Of a stretch of 64,000 bases of DNA, positions 32,005 to 41,853 are shown one piece after another (the first letter of the stretch is position 1; each line of letters starts with the position of its first letter). Both the position numbers and the translations under genes were made by a program. Under the pieces are notes generated by a model. The model was not told the origin of the DNA, made no database searches, and saw only the letters and a list, made by a program, of their open reading frames with translations. The DNA is from a gamma proteobacterium SCGC AAA007-O20 (GTDB lineage Bacteria > Pseudomonadota > Gammaproteobacteria > PS1 > Pseudothioglobaceae): assembly GCA_000213395.2 (NCBI GenBank), contig AFHY01000003.1:1-64000 (forward strand), written 5' to 3'.

Positions 32005-33282
32005 ATGATCAAAACAGTTAGCCCAAATAACAATGACGATATCAATGCAGATATTACTAGTCACGATACTTTTGAAAAAGGCTTTCCACATTTGGCATTT
32101 AAACAGATGCGTGATGAAGACCCCTGTGCCTGGATAGATGAGACCGATGGTGGAAGCGGTTTCTGGTCAGTTAGCCGATATAAGGACATCAAAGAGGTTA
32201 ACGGTTTACCGAAAATTTTTAGCTCAGCTCAAGGAATTCGTCTAGAAGAGCAATCGAAAGAAGAATACGAGGCTCGCAAGACATTCCAAGAAACTGACCC
32301 ACCAGTCCATACCCGTCAACGAATGATGTTCCATCGTGGATTTACACGTAAACTAATCACAACCTATGAACCTATGATTCGTGATATTTGTAACGATATT
32401 ATTAATGAAGCGGTTGACTTGGGTGAAGTCGATGCCACTAAACAGATTGCTAGAAAATTACCAATGAGAATGTTGGGCCGTGTTGTTGGTACTCCAGATG
32501 AGGATGCAGAGTGGCTAGTTTCAAGAGGTGACTCAATGATTGCTAACAGTGACCCAGATTTTACAGACTATGTGATTGACAAGGTTGATACAGATGAATA
32601 TCGATTTTTGCCTTTTCGCTCCCCTGCTGGTAAGGAAATTTATGATTATGGAGAAAAACAAAAGAGGCTTCGTGAAGATCACGATATGGGTGATGTGATG
32701 TCAATGTTATTACAACCAAACAAGCAGGGCGACAAGCTATCAGACCTCGAATTTAAAAACTTCTTTGCACTCATGGTTGCTGCTGGAAATGATACAACCC
32801 GATATTCGATGGCATCTTCAATGCATGCTATAGCCAATAATCCCTATATTTTTGACTGCCTAAAATCTGCCCCTGATGATGCCCCAGTTTGGGCTAGCGC
32901 TACCGAAGAGTTTATCAGATGGGCTTCACCAACTATGCACTTTAGACGCACTGCAACGGAGGATTATGAACTTCATGGGAAGCAAATCAGAGAGGGAGAC
33001 AAAGTCGCTATTTGGTTTACTTCAGGAAATTACGATGAGCGCAAGTTTCTCGACCCATACAGTCTTATTTTAGAGAGAGAAAATAATCAACATATCGCTT
33101 TTGGTCAAGGTGGCCCTCATGCATGCTTGGGTATGTGGCTTGCAAGGCTAGAAGTTCGTGTGGCTATGCAGGAGTTACTTAAAAGGATTTCGAAAATTGA
33201 GCAAATCGGCCCCGAAAAATACTTACGCTCTAATTTTATTCGGGGAATAAAAAACTTGCCTGTTAAGTTAACATCAGCATAA
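32005..33282 (+). CDS. Cytochrome P450
   Basis: I-helix AAGNDTTR; EEFIRWASPTMHFRRTA; heme motif FGQGGPHACLG. Confidence 0.95.
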   Translation: MIKTVSPNNNDDINADITSHDTFEKGFPHLAFKQMRDEDPCAWIDETDGGSGFWSVSRYKDIKEVNGLPKIFSSAQGIRLEEQSKEEYEARKTFQETDPPVHTRQRMMFHRGFTRKLITTYEPMIRDICNDIINEAVDLGEVDATKQIARKLPMRMLGRVVGTPDEDAEWLVSRGDSMIANSDPDFTDYVIDKVDTDEYRFLPFRSPAGKEIYDYGEKQKRLREDHDMGDVMSMLLQPNKQGDKLSDLEFKNFFALMVAAGNDTTRYSMASSMHAIANNPYIFDCLKSAPDDAPVWASATEEFIRWASPTMHFRRTATEDYELHGKQIREGDKVAIWFTSGNYDERKFLDPYSLILERENNQHIAFGQGGPHACLGMWLARLEVRVAMQELLKRISKIEQIGPEKYLRSNFIRGIKNLPVKLTSA

Positions 33283-33314
33283 TATGGTATTAGATAATTA
33301 AGTAAAGGAGAAAA

Positions 33315-34601
33315 ATGAACAATTACAGAAGAGTTCGAGTACTATTTTCAGATCACTTGGGGTTAGCGAGAGGAAAATATCAACCTATAAATACTGCGGC
33401 TGGTGGTGAGGCAAGATTTTGTATTAGCCTTTACGGTCTTACCTATGATAAGCAGTTATTGCCAGTACCAGGTAGCGGCTTACTTGATGGATTGCCTGAT
33501 GTGGTTGCTAAATTCAAAGAAGAAGATGTTCGCCCTTCCTGGGAGGCTGACACGGGTGTCGTTATTCCAGATATTGAATTTAAAGGAGAACCGTTGGCAC
33601 ATTGTGGACGTAATGTATTGAAAAAGACAATAGCTCAGTTTGAAGGAATAGGTTTAACACCATATGTCGGAATAGAGCTAGAAGCCTATGTTTTTCAAAA
33701 GAATAGGTACGGCAAATGGGTTCCCTACGACACTCCAGGAGCCTACGTCTATGGTACTGGTTCAACAGTTGATCCTGCAGGTCTGATTGATGAGGTTTGG
33801 GAACAAGCTGAAGCTTGTGGTATTGAGCTAGAATCATTTAATTCAGAGTTTGATTCACCGCAATTTGAATTGACTCTAAAGTACGACAAGGCTTTGGAAG
33901 CGGTTGATCAGATATTCCTATTTAAAGCAATGGCAAAAGAGATTTTTGAACAGAATGGTTACTTATTAAGTTTTATGCCAAAACCTTTATCGAAAAATGG
34001 CGGAAGTGGAATGCACGTCAATTTTAGTTTCAATGACAAAAAAGGTAATAATGTCATTTATGATAAGTCTGCCAAAGATGGCTTGTCTGATATTGCAAAA
34101 AAATCGATTTCTGGTCTTGTACAGCACCATGAAGGTATGTCAGCTTTACTTGCGCCAACAGTTAATTCTTATCGAAGATTGTTGCCTGCAAGTCTTTCAG
34201 GATATTGGGCAAATTGGGGGTACGACCATCGAGGAGTGACAACTAGAATACCTGATGAACGTGGCGCAGGCACAAGAATTGAATTCAGAATGGCTGATTG
34301 CGCTGCAAATCCATATACTGCAGTTGCAACAGTTCTTCAAGCTGCTAAGTTGGGTATAGAGAATGACTATGAATTGCCTGACGCAGAAACTCTAGACTGC
34401 CTTGAATCTCAAAGCACAGATAGACATGTTCCAGATAACTTGGCTCTTGCCTTGGAGGCTTTAAATGCTGATAAAGATTTATGTCAAGCGGTAGGTCAAG
34501 AGCTGGTAGATAATCATACTGCTATCAAGGAGCAAGAGTGGCAAGACTATTCTGCTCATACAACAGATTGGGAATTTGACCAATACCTGAAATATATTTA
34601 G
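33315..34601 (+). CDS. Glutamine synthetase-like (putative gamma-glutamyl-amine ligase)
   Basis: FSDHLGLARGKY; KNGGSGMHVNFSF; NSYRRLLPASLSGYWANWGYDHRGVTTRIPDERGAGTRIEFRMADCAANPYTA. Confidence 0.88.
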   Translation: MNNYRRVRVLFSDHLGLARGKYQPINTAAGGEARFCISLYGLTYDKQLLPVPGSGLLDGLPDVVAKFKEEDVRPSWEADTGVVIPDIEFKGEPLAHCGRNVLKKTIAQFEGIGLTPYVGIELEAYVFQKNRYGKWVPYDTPGAYVYGTGSTVDPAGLIDEVWEQAEACGIELESFNSEFDSPQFELTLKYDKALEAVDQIFLFKAMAKEIFEQNGYLLSFMPKPLSKNGGSGMHVNFSFNDKKGNNVIYDKSAKDGLSDIAKKSISGLVQHHEGMSALLAPTVNSYRRLLPASLSGYWANWGYDHRGVTTRIPDERGAGTRIEFRMADCAANPYTAVATVLQAAKLGIENDYELPDAETLDCLESQSTDRHVPDNLALALEALNADKDLCQAVGQELVDNHTAIKEQEWQDYSAHTTDWEFDQYLKYI

Positions 34602-34610
34602 GATTGGGTA

Positions 34611-36074
34611 ATGTCAAATAGAATTTCTATAAAAGGCGTTGAGGTTTCTACGGATCACTATATTAATGGAAAGCGAGTTTCGTCTGATAAAAAATTTACC
34701 GTCATCAATCCAAATAACCCTAGCGAGGTTCTCGCCGAAGTCTCAAGAGGTGATGCGGAAATAGCTAAACTTGCAGTTTCTGCTGCCCGAGAAGGGTTTA
34801 ATATTTGGTCAGAAATGAGTGTTGATGAACGTGCATCGATTATGCACAGACTAGCTGATCTCATCGAGTCTAATATCGACAATATTTCTCTTATTGAGTG
34901 CTTGGATATGGGTATGCGCCATGAAAGTCTAAGAAACCGTGTCATTCCAAGGGGCGCTAGAAATTTTCGTTCATATGCAGATATAGCTAAAGAATATAAA
35001 CCAAGGAAATGGCATTCAAATACTACCAAGAATGAAATTCAACGTATGCCTAGCGGAATTAGTGTCATTATTACTCCCTGGAATGCTCCATTTATGTTGT
35101 CTACATGGAAATGTGCACCCGCCCTCGCTGCAGGCAATAGTGTAATTTTGAAGCCAGCTGAATGGTCACCATTGTCTGCATCATTGTTGGGTGATTTGAT
35201 TGATGAAGCAGGTTTTCCAGCTGGAGTTTTTAATATTGTCCAGGGTATTGGTGAAGAAGTTGGAGCGATACTAGTATCAGACTCAAATGTGAATCGTGTT
35301 TCATTTACCGGTTCCCCTGAGGCGGCACGCCATATTGGTAAATCAGCTGCTGAAAATATCACCCCATTCACTGGTGAGTTAGGTGGAAAAAGTCCATTAA
35401 TCATTTTTCCAGATGCAGATCTAGAAGTGGCTGTTGCAAAGGCGGTAGGTCAGTTTGATGATTCTGGTCAGATTTGTCTTGCGGGAACTAGATTACTAGT
35501 GCATTCATCCATAAAAAATGAATTTTTAAATCGCTTCTTAGAACTAACTGCCAAACAAAAACTAGGTCCAAGTTTTGATGACGAAACTGAAATTACCCCG
35601 ATGATCCACCCTGAGCACCTTCAAAGTGTTGCTGGTTTTGTTGACCGAGCTAGAATCAACGGAGACAAGATTCTGTGCGGTGGAAAGGTATTAAAAAATG
35701 GCAAGTTGTGGTACGAACCAACTTTAATCGAGCCTGTTTCTAATCAATCTGAAGTGGTTCAAAAAGAAATTTTTGGTCCAGTTTTGACACTTCAAACATT
35801 TAACACTGAATCAGAAGCAATCGAGTTGGCAAACAGTACTGAATATGGTCTTGCCGGAATGCTCTATACCAAGAATCGCGACATCGCTGAACGAGTTGGA
35901 CGTGCAATTCGCGCAGGCACGGTTTGGGTTAACTGTTTTCTTATTCGTGACCTGACAGCACCATTCGGTGGTTTTGGTCTGAGTGGTATTGGACGAGAAG
36001 GTGGTGATTATGGAATTGATTTTCATAGTGACTTAAAAACCTTTCAAATACTTGATGATTCTTTATCTGAGTAG
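34611..36074 (+). CDS. Aldehyde dehydrogenase (HpaE-like)
   Basis: ITPWNAPFMLSTWKCAPALAAGNSVILKPAEWSP; FTGELGGKSP; GQICLAGTRLL; GFGLSGIGREGGDYGIDFHSDLK. Confidence 0.9.
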   Translation: MSNRISIKGVEVSTDHYINGKRVSSDKKFTVINPNNPSEVLAEVSRGDAEIAKLAVSAAREGFNIWSEMSVDERASIMHRLADLIESNIDNISLIECLDMGMRHESLRNRVIPRGARNFRSYADIAKEYKPRKWHSNTTKNEIQRMPSGISVIITPWNAPFMLSTWKCAPALAAGNSVILKPAEWSPLSASLLGDLIDEAGFPAGVFNIVQGIGEEVGAILVSDSNVNRVSFTGSPEAARHIGKSAAENITPFTGELGGKSPLIIFPDADLEVAVAKAVGQFDDSGQICLAGTRLLVHSSIKNEFLNRFLELTAKQKLGPSFDDETEITPMIHPEHLQSVAGFVDRARINGDKILCGGKVLKNGKLWYEPTLIEPVSNQSEVVQKEIFGPVLTLQTFNTESEAIELANSTEYGLAGMLYTKNRDIAERVGRAIRAGTVWVNCFLIRDLTAPFGGFGLSGIGREGGDYGIDFHSDLKTFQILDDSLSE

Positions 36075-36101
36075 TATTTTTATTTTATTAGGATGAAGTA
36101 A

Positions 36102-36431
36102 ATGACAACCGTTAAATATATATTGGAAGATGGCTCTGAAGTCTTGATTGAAGCAGATGTAGGGCAAAATTTAATGCAATTGGCCCTTGATAATAATCTT
36201 GCTGGTATTGAGGGTGCTTGTGGTGGCTCCTGTATGTGTGGTACTTGCCACGTTCTAATTGAATCAGTTAAAGGAAAGCAGCTTGAAGAAAGAGATGAAA
36301 TGGAAACAGTAATAATAGAAATGGAAATCGATGAGCTTGCTCCGATTAATAGTCGCTTGGGATGTCAGATTACTATACAAGAAGGAATGGAGTCAATCAC
36401 GGCACGTATAGCCAATCTCAGTAATTTCTAA
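36102..36431 (+). CDS. 2Fe-2S ferredoxin (adrenodoxin/putidaredoxin type)
   Basis: GACGGSCMCGTCHVLIE. Confidence 0.92.
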   Translation: MTTVKYILEDGSEVLIEADVGQNLMQLALDNNLAGIEGACGGSCMCGTCHVLIESVKGKQLEERDEMETVIIEMEIDELAPINSRLGCQITIQEGMESITARIANLSNF

Positions 36432-36448
36432 TATATCTGGCGAAATAT

Positions 36449-37321
36449 TTAAGTCCAACCCTCAACAGGTTGATCAAACCAAAGATGAACTTGTCCTGTT
36501 CCTGTGGCGTTTTCGTAGTCACCAAACTGGCGACCTTTAGCTCGACAATTCACTCCACCAATAGCTTCTGCCATAATTAAATAATGTCCAAATTTACCCT
36601 CTGGAGAGTATTTATTATATTCATCCATTCCATCAAATACAGAGCGATGATCACCTTTTTTTAACCAATCAATTCGCTTCTCATCAGCTTTCCTTGCCCC
36701 TGATGTAATGATGTGAATAGGGTCAGAAGCTTCGTGTTTCTCGAGTTCATCAAGTGGCCAAAATCTATGACTTAATCCTCCACTAGCTAATATCACTACA
36801 CGCTTATCAGATTCCTCTATGGCTGCTTTCAAGCCCCTACCAACCTTCATAAAATGCTCTTTCTTAGCAGTACCACAAATACTCATAGAAAGCCACTGTT
36901 CATTACCTTGGAGATACTCAAGCAAATTAACAGTTGGATAATGTATTGGTAGGTGTTCATTGTCATTGGCAGAGCAACGCACCCCATTTTCATTGACACG
37001 CTCTACAATATTATTTGCTAATTCTGGGTTGCCAGTTATATCGAACGGAATGCTGTTCATTGTCCGAGGCAACTCCTCCGATGTATAAAAACCTTGACGC
37101 CTTTGATGGCTGGTGACAATGAACTCAACAATCGTAAACCAATGCGTGTCAATAACAATAACAACATCGGGATTGAGTGGCTCTAAGATTTCACGTCGCA
37201 TATCTTGAAAACCTGTCACTAACGAGATTTCTTTACCTTCATTTAGAGCATACCGCTGCTCTTTAGTCATCATGATTGTCGGCGCATGGGATACTAATCC
37301 AACCCCTACTATTTCACCCAA
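36449..37321 (-). CDS. LigB-family extradiol ring-cleavage dioxygenase (HpaD class III-like)
   Basis: VGLVSHAPTIMM; VIDTHWFT; HLPIHYPTVNLLEYL; ILASGGLSHRFW. Confidence 0.85.
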   Translation of the reverse strand: MGEIVGVGLVSHAPTIMMTKEQRYALNEGKEISLVTGFQDMRREILEPLNPDVVIVIDTHWFTIVEFIVTSHQRRQGFYTSEELPRTMNSIPFDITGNPELANNIVERVNENGVRCSANDNEHLPIHYPTVNLLEYLQGNEQWLSMSICGTAKKEHFMKVGRGLKAAIEESDKRVVILASGGLSHRFWPLDELEKHEASDPIHIITSGARKADEKRIDWLKKGDHRSVFDGMDEYNKYSPEGKFGHYLIMAEAIGGVNCRAKGRQFGDYENATGTGQVHLWFDQPVEGWT

Positions 37322-37387
37322 ATTTATTCTCCAAAAAAATCAAAAAACTCTCTAACTGCGTCAGCTCAATGGAATAAGCAAAAAATT

Positions 37388-37401
37388 GTTCGTATACGAA
37401 C
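37388..37401. promoter_or_regulatory. Palindromic operator GTTCGTATACGAAC upstream of the LigB-like gene
   Basis: Perfect 14-bp palindrome, identical to 42891-42904; follows minus-strand TTGACT-N17-TATATT. Confidence 0.8.
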
Positions 37402-37445
37402 GTTATTAATCAATATACTATAACCTCAACTCTGAGTCAAGGAAA

Positions 37446-38165
37446 CTAAGAATAAAAAAACTCCATAATCCACTGAGCCCAGATACTTGAATCAGACTTA
37501 CCATTTTCAATACGCAGCTTAGCATTTTCAAGTTCTTTTTCGGTTAGCACATTTTTAGTAACTTCAAGAAAGTTATACATAGCGCGTTTTGGTTGTTCTG
37601 GATGCCCCTGAAGACAAGCGATATTATTGCCAAGAGTATAAGCAAAATCTGGATAGTCTTTAGTGCTAGCAAAACTTATTGCGCCTTCAGGTAATTTAGT
37701 GACTCTCTCTTTATTAAAATGATATAGGTCAGTAGTATCTAATGTATTCTTCATCCAAGGAAATTTTTTTTTGATTTCTAAAGGGAAGCTCCCTATCATC
37801 CAGCCTTTTTCGTTATTACCAACAACACCGCCAAAATACTTTGCAATGAGTTGATGACCGAAACATACCCCGACGATTGGTTTATTTTTATTGTCTGCCT
37901 GGCCCACAAACTCCGAAAGCATTTTGATCCAATCATGATTATCATGCACACTAACTGGGCTTCCTGTCAACAAGTAACCATCATAACTCTCAATATTGTC
38001 AGGAAACTCGTACTCCGAAACATAAAAAATATCAAATTTTGCATTGACATTTTCAGGCGCTAGTAAGTCAACAAATTTCTGGCCATCAGTAACACCATTG
38101 TCATCACGCCAATGAAATTTTGGCACTGAGTCAAGTATCGCAATTTTAATTGGCTGCTCGTTCAT
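37446..38165 (-). CDS. Class I glutamine amidotransferase-like protein
   Basis: YLLTGSPVSV; PIVGVCFGHQLIAKYFGG; CLQGHPEQP. Confidence 0.85.
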   Translation of the reverse strand: MNEQPIKIAILDSVPKFHWRDDNGVTDGQKFVDLLAPENVNAKFDIFYVSEYEFPDNIESYDGYLLTGSPVSVHDNHDWIKMLSEFVGQADNKNKPIVGVCFGHQLIAKYFGGVVGNNEKGWMIGSFPLEIKKKFPWMKNTLDTTDLYHFNKERVTKLPEGAISFASTKDYPDFAYTLGNNIACLQGHPEQPKRAMYNFLEVTKNVLTEKELENAKLRIENGKSDSSIWAQWIMEFFYS

Positions 38166-39731
38166 CTACCATCTACCAATAATAATGCCTGCCTTCTCGT
38201 CTGCTTCAGGCGAGCGTTTATAAAGTTCATCTAAATGAACCACGGTTCTTTGCTTTCTTTGTCTTAGCCATGTAAATAATTGCTTTTCAAAGTCAGCTAA
38301 ACGCTCAGATTGGTCTTGATTTTCAGCTAAATCATTGAACTCATTAGGGTCGTTCAACAAGTCAAACAATTGTGCTCGGAAGCCTTCCCAATAAATATAC
38401 TTCCATTGAGTATTTTTTATCATGTAGCCTCGACACTTATAAGGGTGATGGTCAAGAATTTGTCTGGCACCACGATCGCTATAATCTATTTCGGCAAAAA
38501 CTGTATCACGCCAAGTTGGATTATCACCAAAAAGCAATGGAACAAGTGATCGACCCTCCATTCTATTAGATGCATATGAGCCTCCCATCGTTTCGACAAG
38601 GGTCGGCACTACATCAACGGATTCAATCATTCTATTTTCAGTAGATCCACGAAGATTTTCTGGCATTTCAGGCTCAACAATAATTAATGGAATGCGAATA
38701 GAAGGCTCATGAAATAAGTCCTTCTCACCAAGCCAATGATCACCAAGATAGTCACCATGATCACTGGTAAAAATAATTAAAGTATTTCTACTTAAATTAT
38801 TTTCATCCAAAAATTTTATAAGTCTACCAATATGATGGTCAATTTCACTTATTAAGCCCATATAGGTCGGAATTACGTGTCTACGTTTTTCCTCATCAGT
38901 GTAGTTTCGAGAATATTCAAGTTGCTGAAAAGCAGAAAAGACGGGGTGAGGATTTTTCATCTCGATCTTATCCTTAACAACCCCTATAACATCACTGTCT
39001 TTATACATTTTGTGGTACGGCGAGGGAGCAAGCAAAGGCCAATGAGGATTGAAGTAGCTCAAATGCAAACACCATGGCGTATCCTTATTTCGAGTAGAAA
39101 TATACTCCATTGCCCGATTAGTTAAAAAAGCTGTTTCTGAATGCTGTGCTTCGATATCTGAAGGCAAATGAGCATTTCTCATTTCCCATCCACTATATTT
39201 CAAACCGGATTTAGTGGCCGTATTGGCTGCGTTTTCCCAAGGATTATGCATCTCATAGCCTTGAGACAATAAATAATCGTTATAACCAACTCCATCATGG
39301 ACAATTGGCTCTGGATATAAACCTCCATAATGCTCAAAAGGGGTAAAACCATTGTCATGACGATTTAAAGCTATTTCAGAATCTAGTGGTATCTTTAAAC
39401 GTGACAAGCTTTCTTCATTAGGACGGCCTTCACTTTTACCTACAACATGCGCTTCGCAACCCAACTCACGCATGTAATCGCCTAAGGTAACTTCGTCCAC
39501 TTTTATTGGGTCATCATTAGCCATCACCCCATGGCTAGTCATATAACGACCTGTATAAAAACTTGCCCTGCTAGGACCACAGAGAGAGGCATTACAATAA
39601 CTATTCTCAAACAACATACCTCGACTGGCAAGCATATCAATATTTGGTGTTTTTAAGCTGGAATGGCCAGTACAACCAAGATAGTCATGCCTTAGCTGGT
39701 CACACATAATAAATAAGATATTTTTAGTCAT
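38166..39731 (-). CDS. Sulfatase / phosphonate monoester hydrolase-like, formylglycine-type
   Basis: LFIMCDQLRHDYLG; formylglycine motif LCGPSRASFYTGR; TLIIFTSDHGDYLGDH. Confidence 0.9.
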   Translation of the reverse strand: MTKNILFIMCDQLRHDYLGCTGHSSLKTPNIDMLASRGMLFENSYCNASLCGPSRASFYTGRYMTSHGVMANDDPIKVDEVTLGDYMRELGCEAHVVGKSEGRPNEESLSRLKIPLDSEIALNRHDNGFTPFEHYGGLYPEPIVHDGVGYNDYLLSQGYEMHNPWENAANTATKSGLKYSGWEMRNAHLPSDIEAQHSETAFLTNRAMEYISTRNKDTPWCLHLSYFNPHWPLLAPSPYHKMYKDSDVIGVVKDKIEMKNPHPVFSAFQQLEYSRNYTDEEKRRHVIPTYMGLISEIDHHIGRLIKFLDENNLSRNTLIIFTSDHGDYLGDHWLGEKDLFHEPSIRIPLIIVEPEMPENLRGSTENRMIESVDVVPTLVETMGGSYASNRMEGRSLVPLLFGDNPTWRDTVFAEIDYSDRGARQILDHHPYKCRGYMIKNTQWKYIYWEGFRAQLFDLLNDPNEFNDLAENQDQSERLADFEKQLFTWLRQRKQRTVVHLDELYKRSPEADEKAGIIIGRW

Positions 39732-39745
39732 TCAATTAATGTAGA

Positions 39746-41227
39746 TTAGTTAGTTTTCCTTCTGTATTGGCGCCATATTGACCAAAAATGAATTAATAGT
39801 GCTATCACAATTATCGCAAAAATTGTGCCTGATATGGGTCTATTTATATAGTCAAACAGAGTATCGATACGTGCCTGACTGGCACGAAACCTTTGTTCCA
39901 TAATAGTGCCTAATACCATTCCAAGAATGATGGGCACAATAGGTAAATTAAGTCTCTTTAAAGCGTAACCAAATATACCAAAAACTGCACACATTATGCA
40001 ATCAATCATAGAATTTCGTAGCGTATAAACACCAACAAAAGAGAGACCCAAAATTGAGACACCTAAAAAACGCTGTGGTATCTGAATTATTTTGAGTAGG
40101 TACTTTGTAGCAAAAAGCAAGAAAATCATCACAATAATATTAATTACAATTAAACTTTCATATAGTCCATACACAAAATCAAGATGTCTTACAAACAAAT
40201 CTGGACCCGGAATGATGTTGTGAACATAAAAAACTGACAGCATCATTGCGGTTAAAGCTTCGCCAGGAATACCGAGTGCTAAAAGTGGAATCATGGCTGC
40301 AGCTGGAACGGCATTGTTGGCAGCTTCAGAGGCGATAATGCCTTCTGGAGCCCCTTTACCAAATCTCTCAGGTTTGTCAGAAATGCCTCTGGCTATATTG
40401 TAAGAAAAAAATTGTGCTAAGAACTCACCTACACCAGGAATAATTCCCATTATCACTCCCATCGCTGAGGAAATGAGCGCAACAGTTTTATATTTAATTA
40501 GATCGAAAAAGCCTTCACTTTTTTTACCTTTTAAACTAGGCATTGACACTCGTCTATCGTTACCAATAAGTAGTATGAAAGCTTGAGAAACTGCAAATAA
40601 ACCGAGCAATACGGTAATTAAATCAAAACCTGATAAGAGCCACGATTGGTCAAAAGTAAATCGCTTTGAATATTTGACACTTTCCATTCCGATAGTACTT
40701 ATAAACATTCCAAAGAAAACTAGCATTCCAGCTATTAAGGTTTGTTTTCTATGTGAAATAACAACCAATACCAATCCCAACAAGGCTGCCATTAGTATAT
40801 CCCTAGAGCCAAATAGTGGGGCCACCTTGGCTATTAAAGATGTCATAAAAATGAGAGCTATGATTGAGAAAATACCGCCAGTAAATGAAGACCAATAAGC
40901 CAGAGTGATTGCTCGCCTTGCTTTATTGTCTTTCGTCATGCTGTAACCATCATAAGTAGTCAATGCATTGACAGGTGTACCAGGAGTATTAATCAAAATT
41001 GCAGGAATCGCACCACCATACATTGCAGAACCATAAATACCCAATAGCACAGTAATACCAATAATTGGGTCCATACTGTAGGTTGCAGGGAGCAAAATAG
41101 CAATCGCCACGGCTGGTCCGACGCCTGGAATCGCGCCTATAATCACTCCACCTATTGAACCAACTAATATAGCTACCCAGACATCCCATCGAAGGAATAT
41201 GTCAAAACTTGAAAGAATTAATTCCAT
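39746..41227 (-). CDS. Tripartite tricarboxylate transporter, TctA-type large permease
   Basis: GVIIGAIPGVGPAVAIAILLPATYSMDP; GIYGSAMYGGAIPAILINTPGTPVNALTTYDGY. Confidence 0.95.
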   Translation of the reverse strand: MELILSSFDIFLRWDVWVAILVGSIGGVIIGAIPGVGPAVAIAILLPATYSMDPIIGITVLLGIYGSAMYGGAIPAILINTPGTPVNALTTYDGYSMTKDNKARRAITLAYWSSFTGGIFSIIALIFMTSLIAKVAPLFGSRDILMAALLGLVLVVISHRKQTLIAGMLVFFGMFISTIGMESVKYSKRFTFDQSWLLSGFDLITVLLGLFAVSQAFILLIGNDRRVSMPSLKGKKSEGFFDLIKYKTVALISSAMGVIMGIIPGVGEFLAQFFSYNIARGISDKPERFGKGAPEGIIASEAANNAVPAAAMIPLLALGIPGEALTAMMLSVFYVHNIIPGPDLFVRHLDFVYGLYESLIVINIIVMIFLLFATKYLLKIIQIPQRFLGVSILGLSFVGVYTLRNSMIDCIMCAVFGIFGYALKRLNLPIVPIILGMVLGTIMEQRFRASQARIDTLFDYINRPISGTIFAIIVIALLIHFWSIWRQYRRKTN

Positions 41228-41236
41228 GAATTCTAA

Positions 41237-41764
41237 TCAAAAATAAATCATAAAAAATGTTGCCCAGCCATCTGGAAGATAATCATAAATTGCACCACTG
41301 GCTATCTTCACTTGTAACAAAGATTTAAATACAATCACAATTCCAAATCCCGTTGCCAAACTAACCCAGAACATTAAAAGAGTTCGATAACCTGCCCTAA
41401 TGGTTAGTAGCGAGAAAAACAATAAGGTTGAAAGTAAATAGCCTGCTAAAGGAACAGACCAAACATACAATACAAAATAAAAAACAAACTCTAAAGGCCT
41501 TAACCAGGATGATAATTCATTCAATTCACCCTGAACCTGGCCTAGTTGAATTTTATAGCTTCGCCAAATCTGAATACTATAAAGCAAACCAAAAAGAGCC
41601 ATTCCGACTAAACAAAATGTGGGCCAAAGTCTTGGCTGTTTAACTAATGGGACGCCATCAAACCACTTTGTTTCAAAGGGAATTGATACCAGTAAAACCA
41701 GTACAATAAACAACATCAGCATTGCAAAGACTAAATCACCTGCTTGATATTCTTCTCTACCCAT
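41237..41764 (-). CDS. Tripartite tricarboxylate transporter, TctB-type small permease
   Basis: Four TM segments, position between TctA and TctC genes. Confidence 0.85.
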   Translation of the reverse strand: MGREEYQAGDLVFAMLMLFIVLVLLVSIPFETKWFDGVPLVKQPRLWPTFCLVGMALFGLLYSIQIWRSYKIQLGQVQGELNELSSWLRPLEFVFYFVLYVWSVPLAGYLLSTLLFFSLLTIRAGYRTLLMFWVSLATGFGIVIVFKSLLQVKIASGAIYDYLPDGWATFFMIYF

Positions 41765-41802
41765 AAAGACCTATAAAATTATGATTAGTTTATATTTTAA
41801 AT

Positions 41803-41836
41803 AAAAAAAAGGAAGGTAAATGAACCTTCCTTTTCT
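41803..41836 (-). terminator. Intercistronic intrinsic terminator between tctC-like and tctB-like genes
   Basis: Minus strand AAAAGGAAGGT-TCATTT-ACCTTCCTTTTTTTT. Confidence 0.8.
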
Positions 41837-41853
41837 TTGTAGTTTTATCTTTT

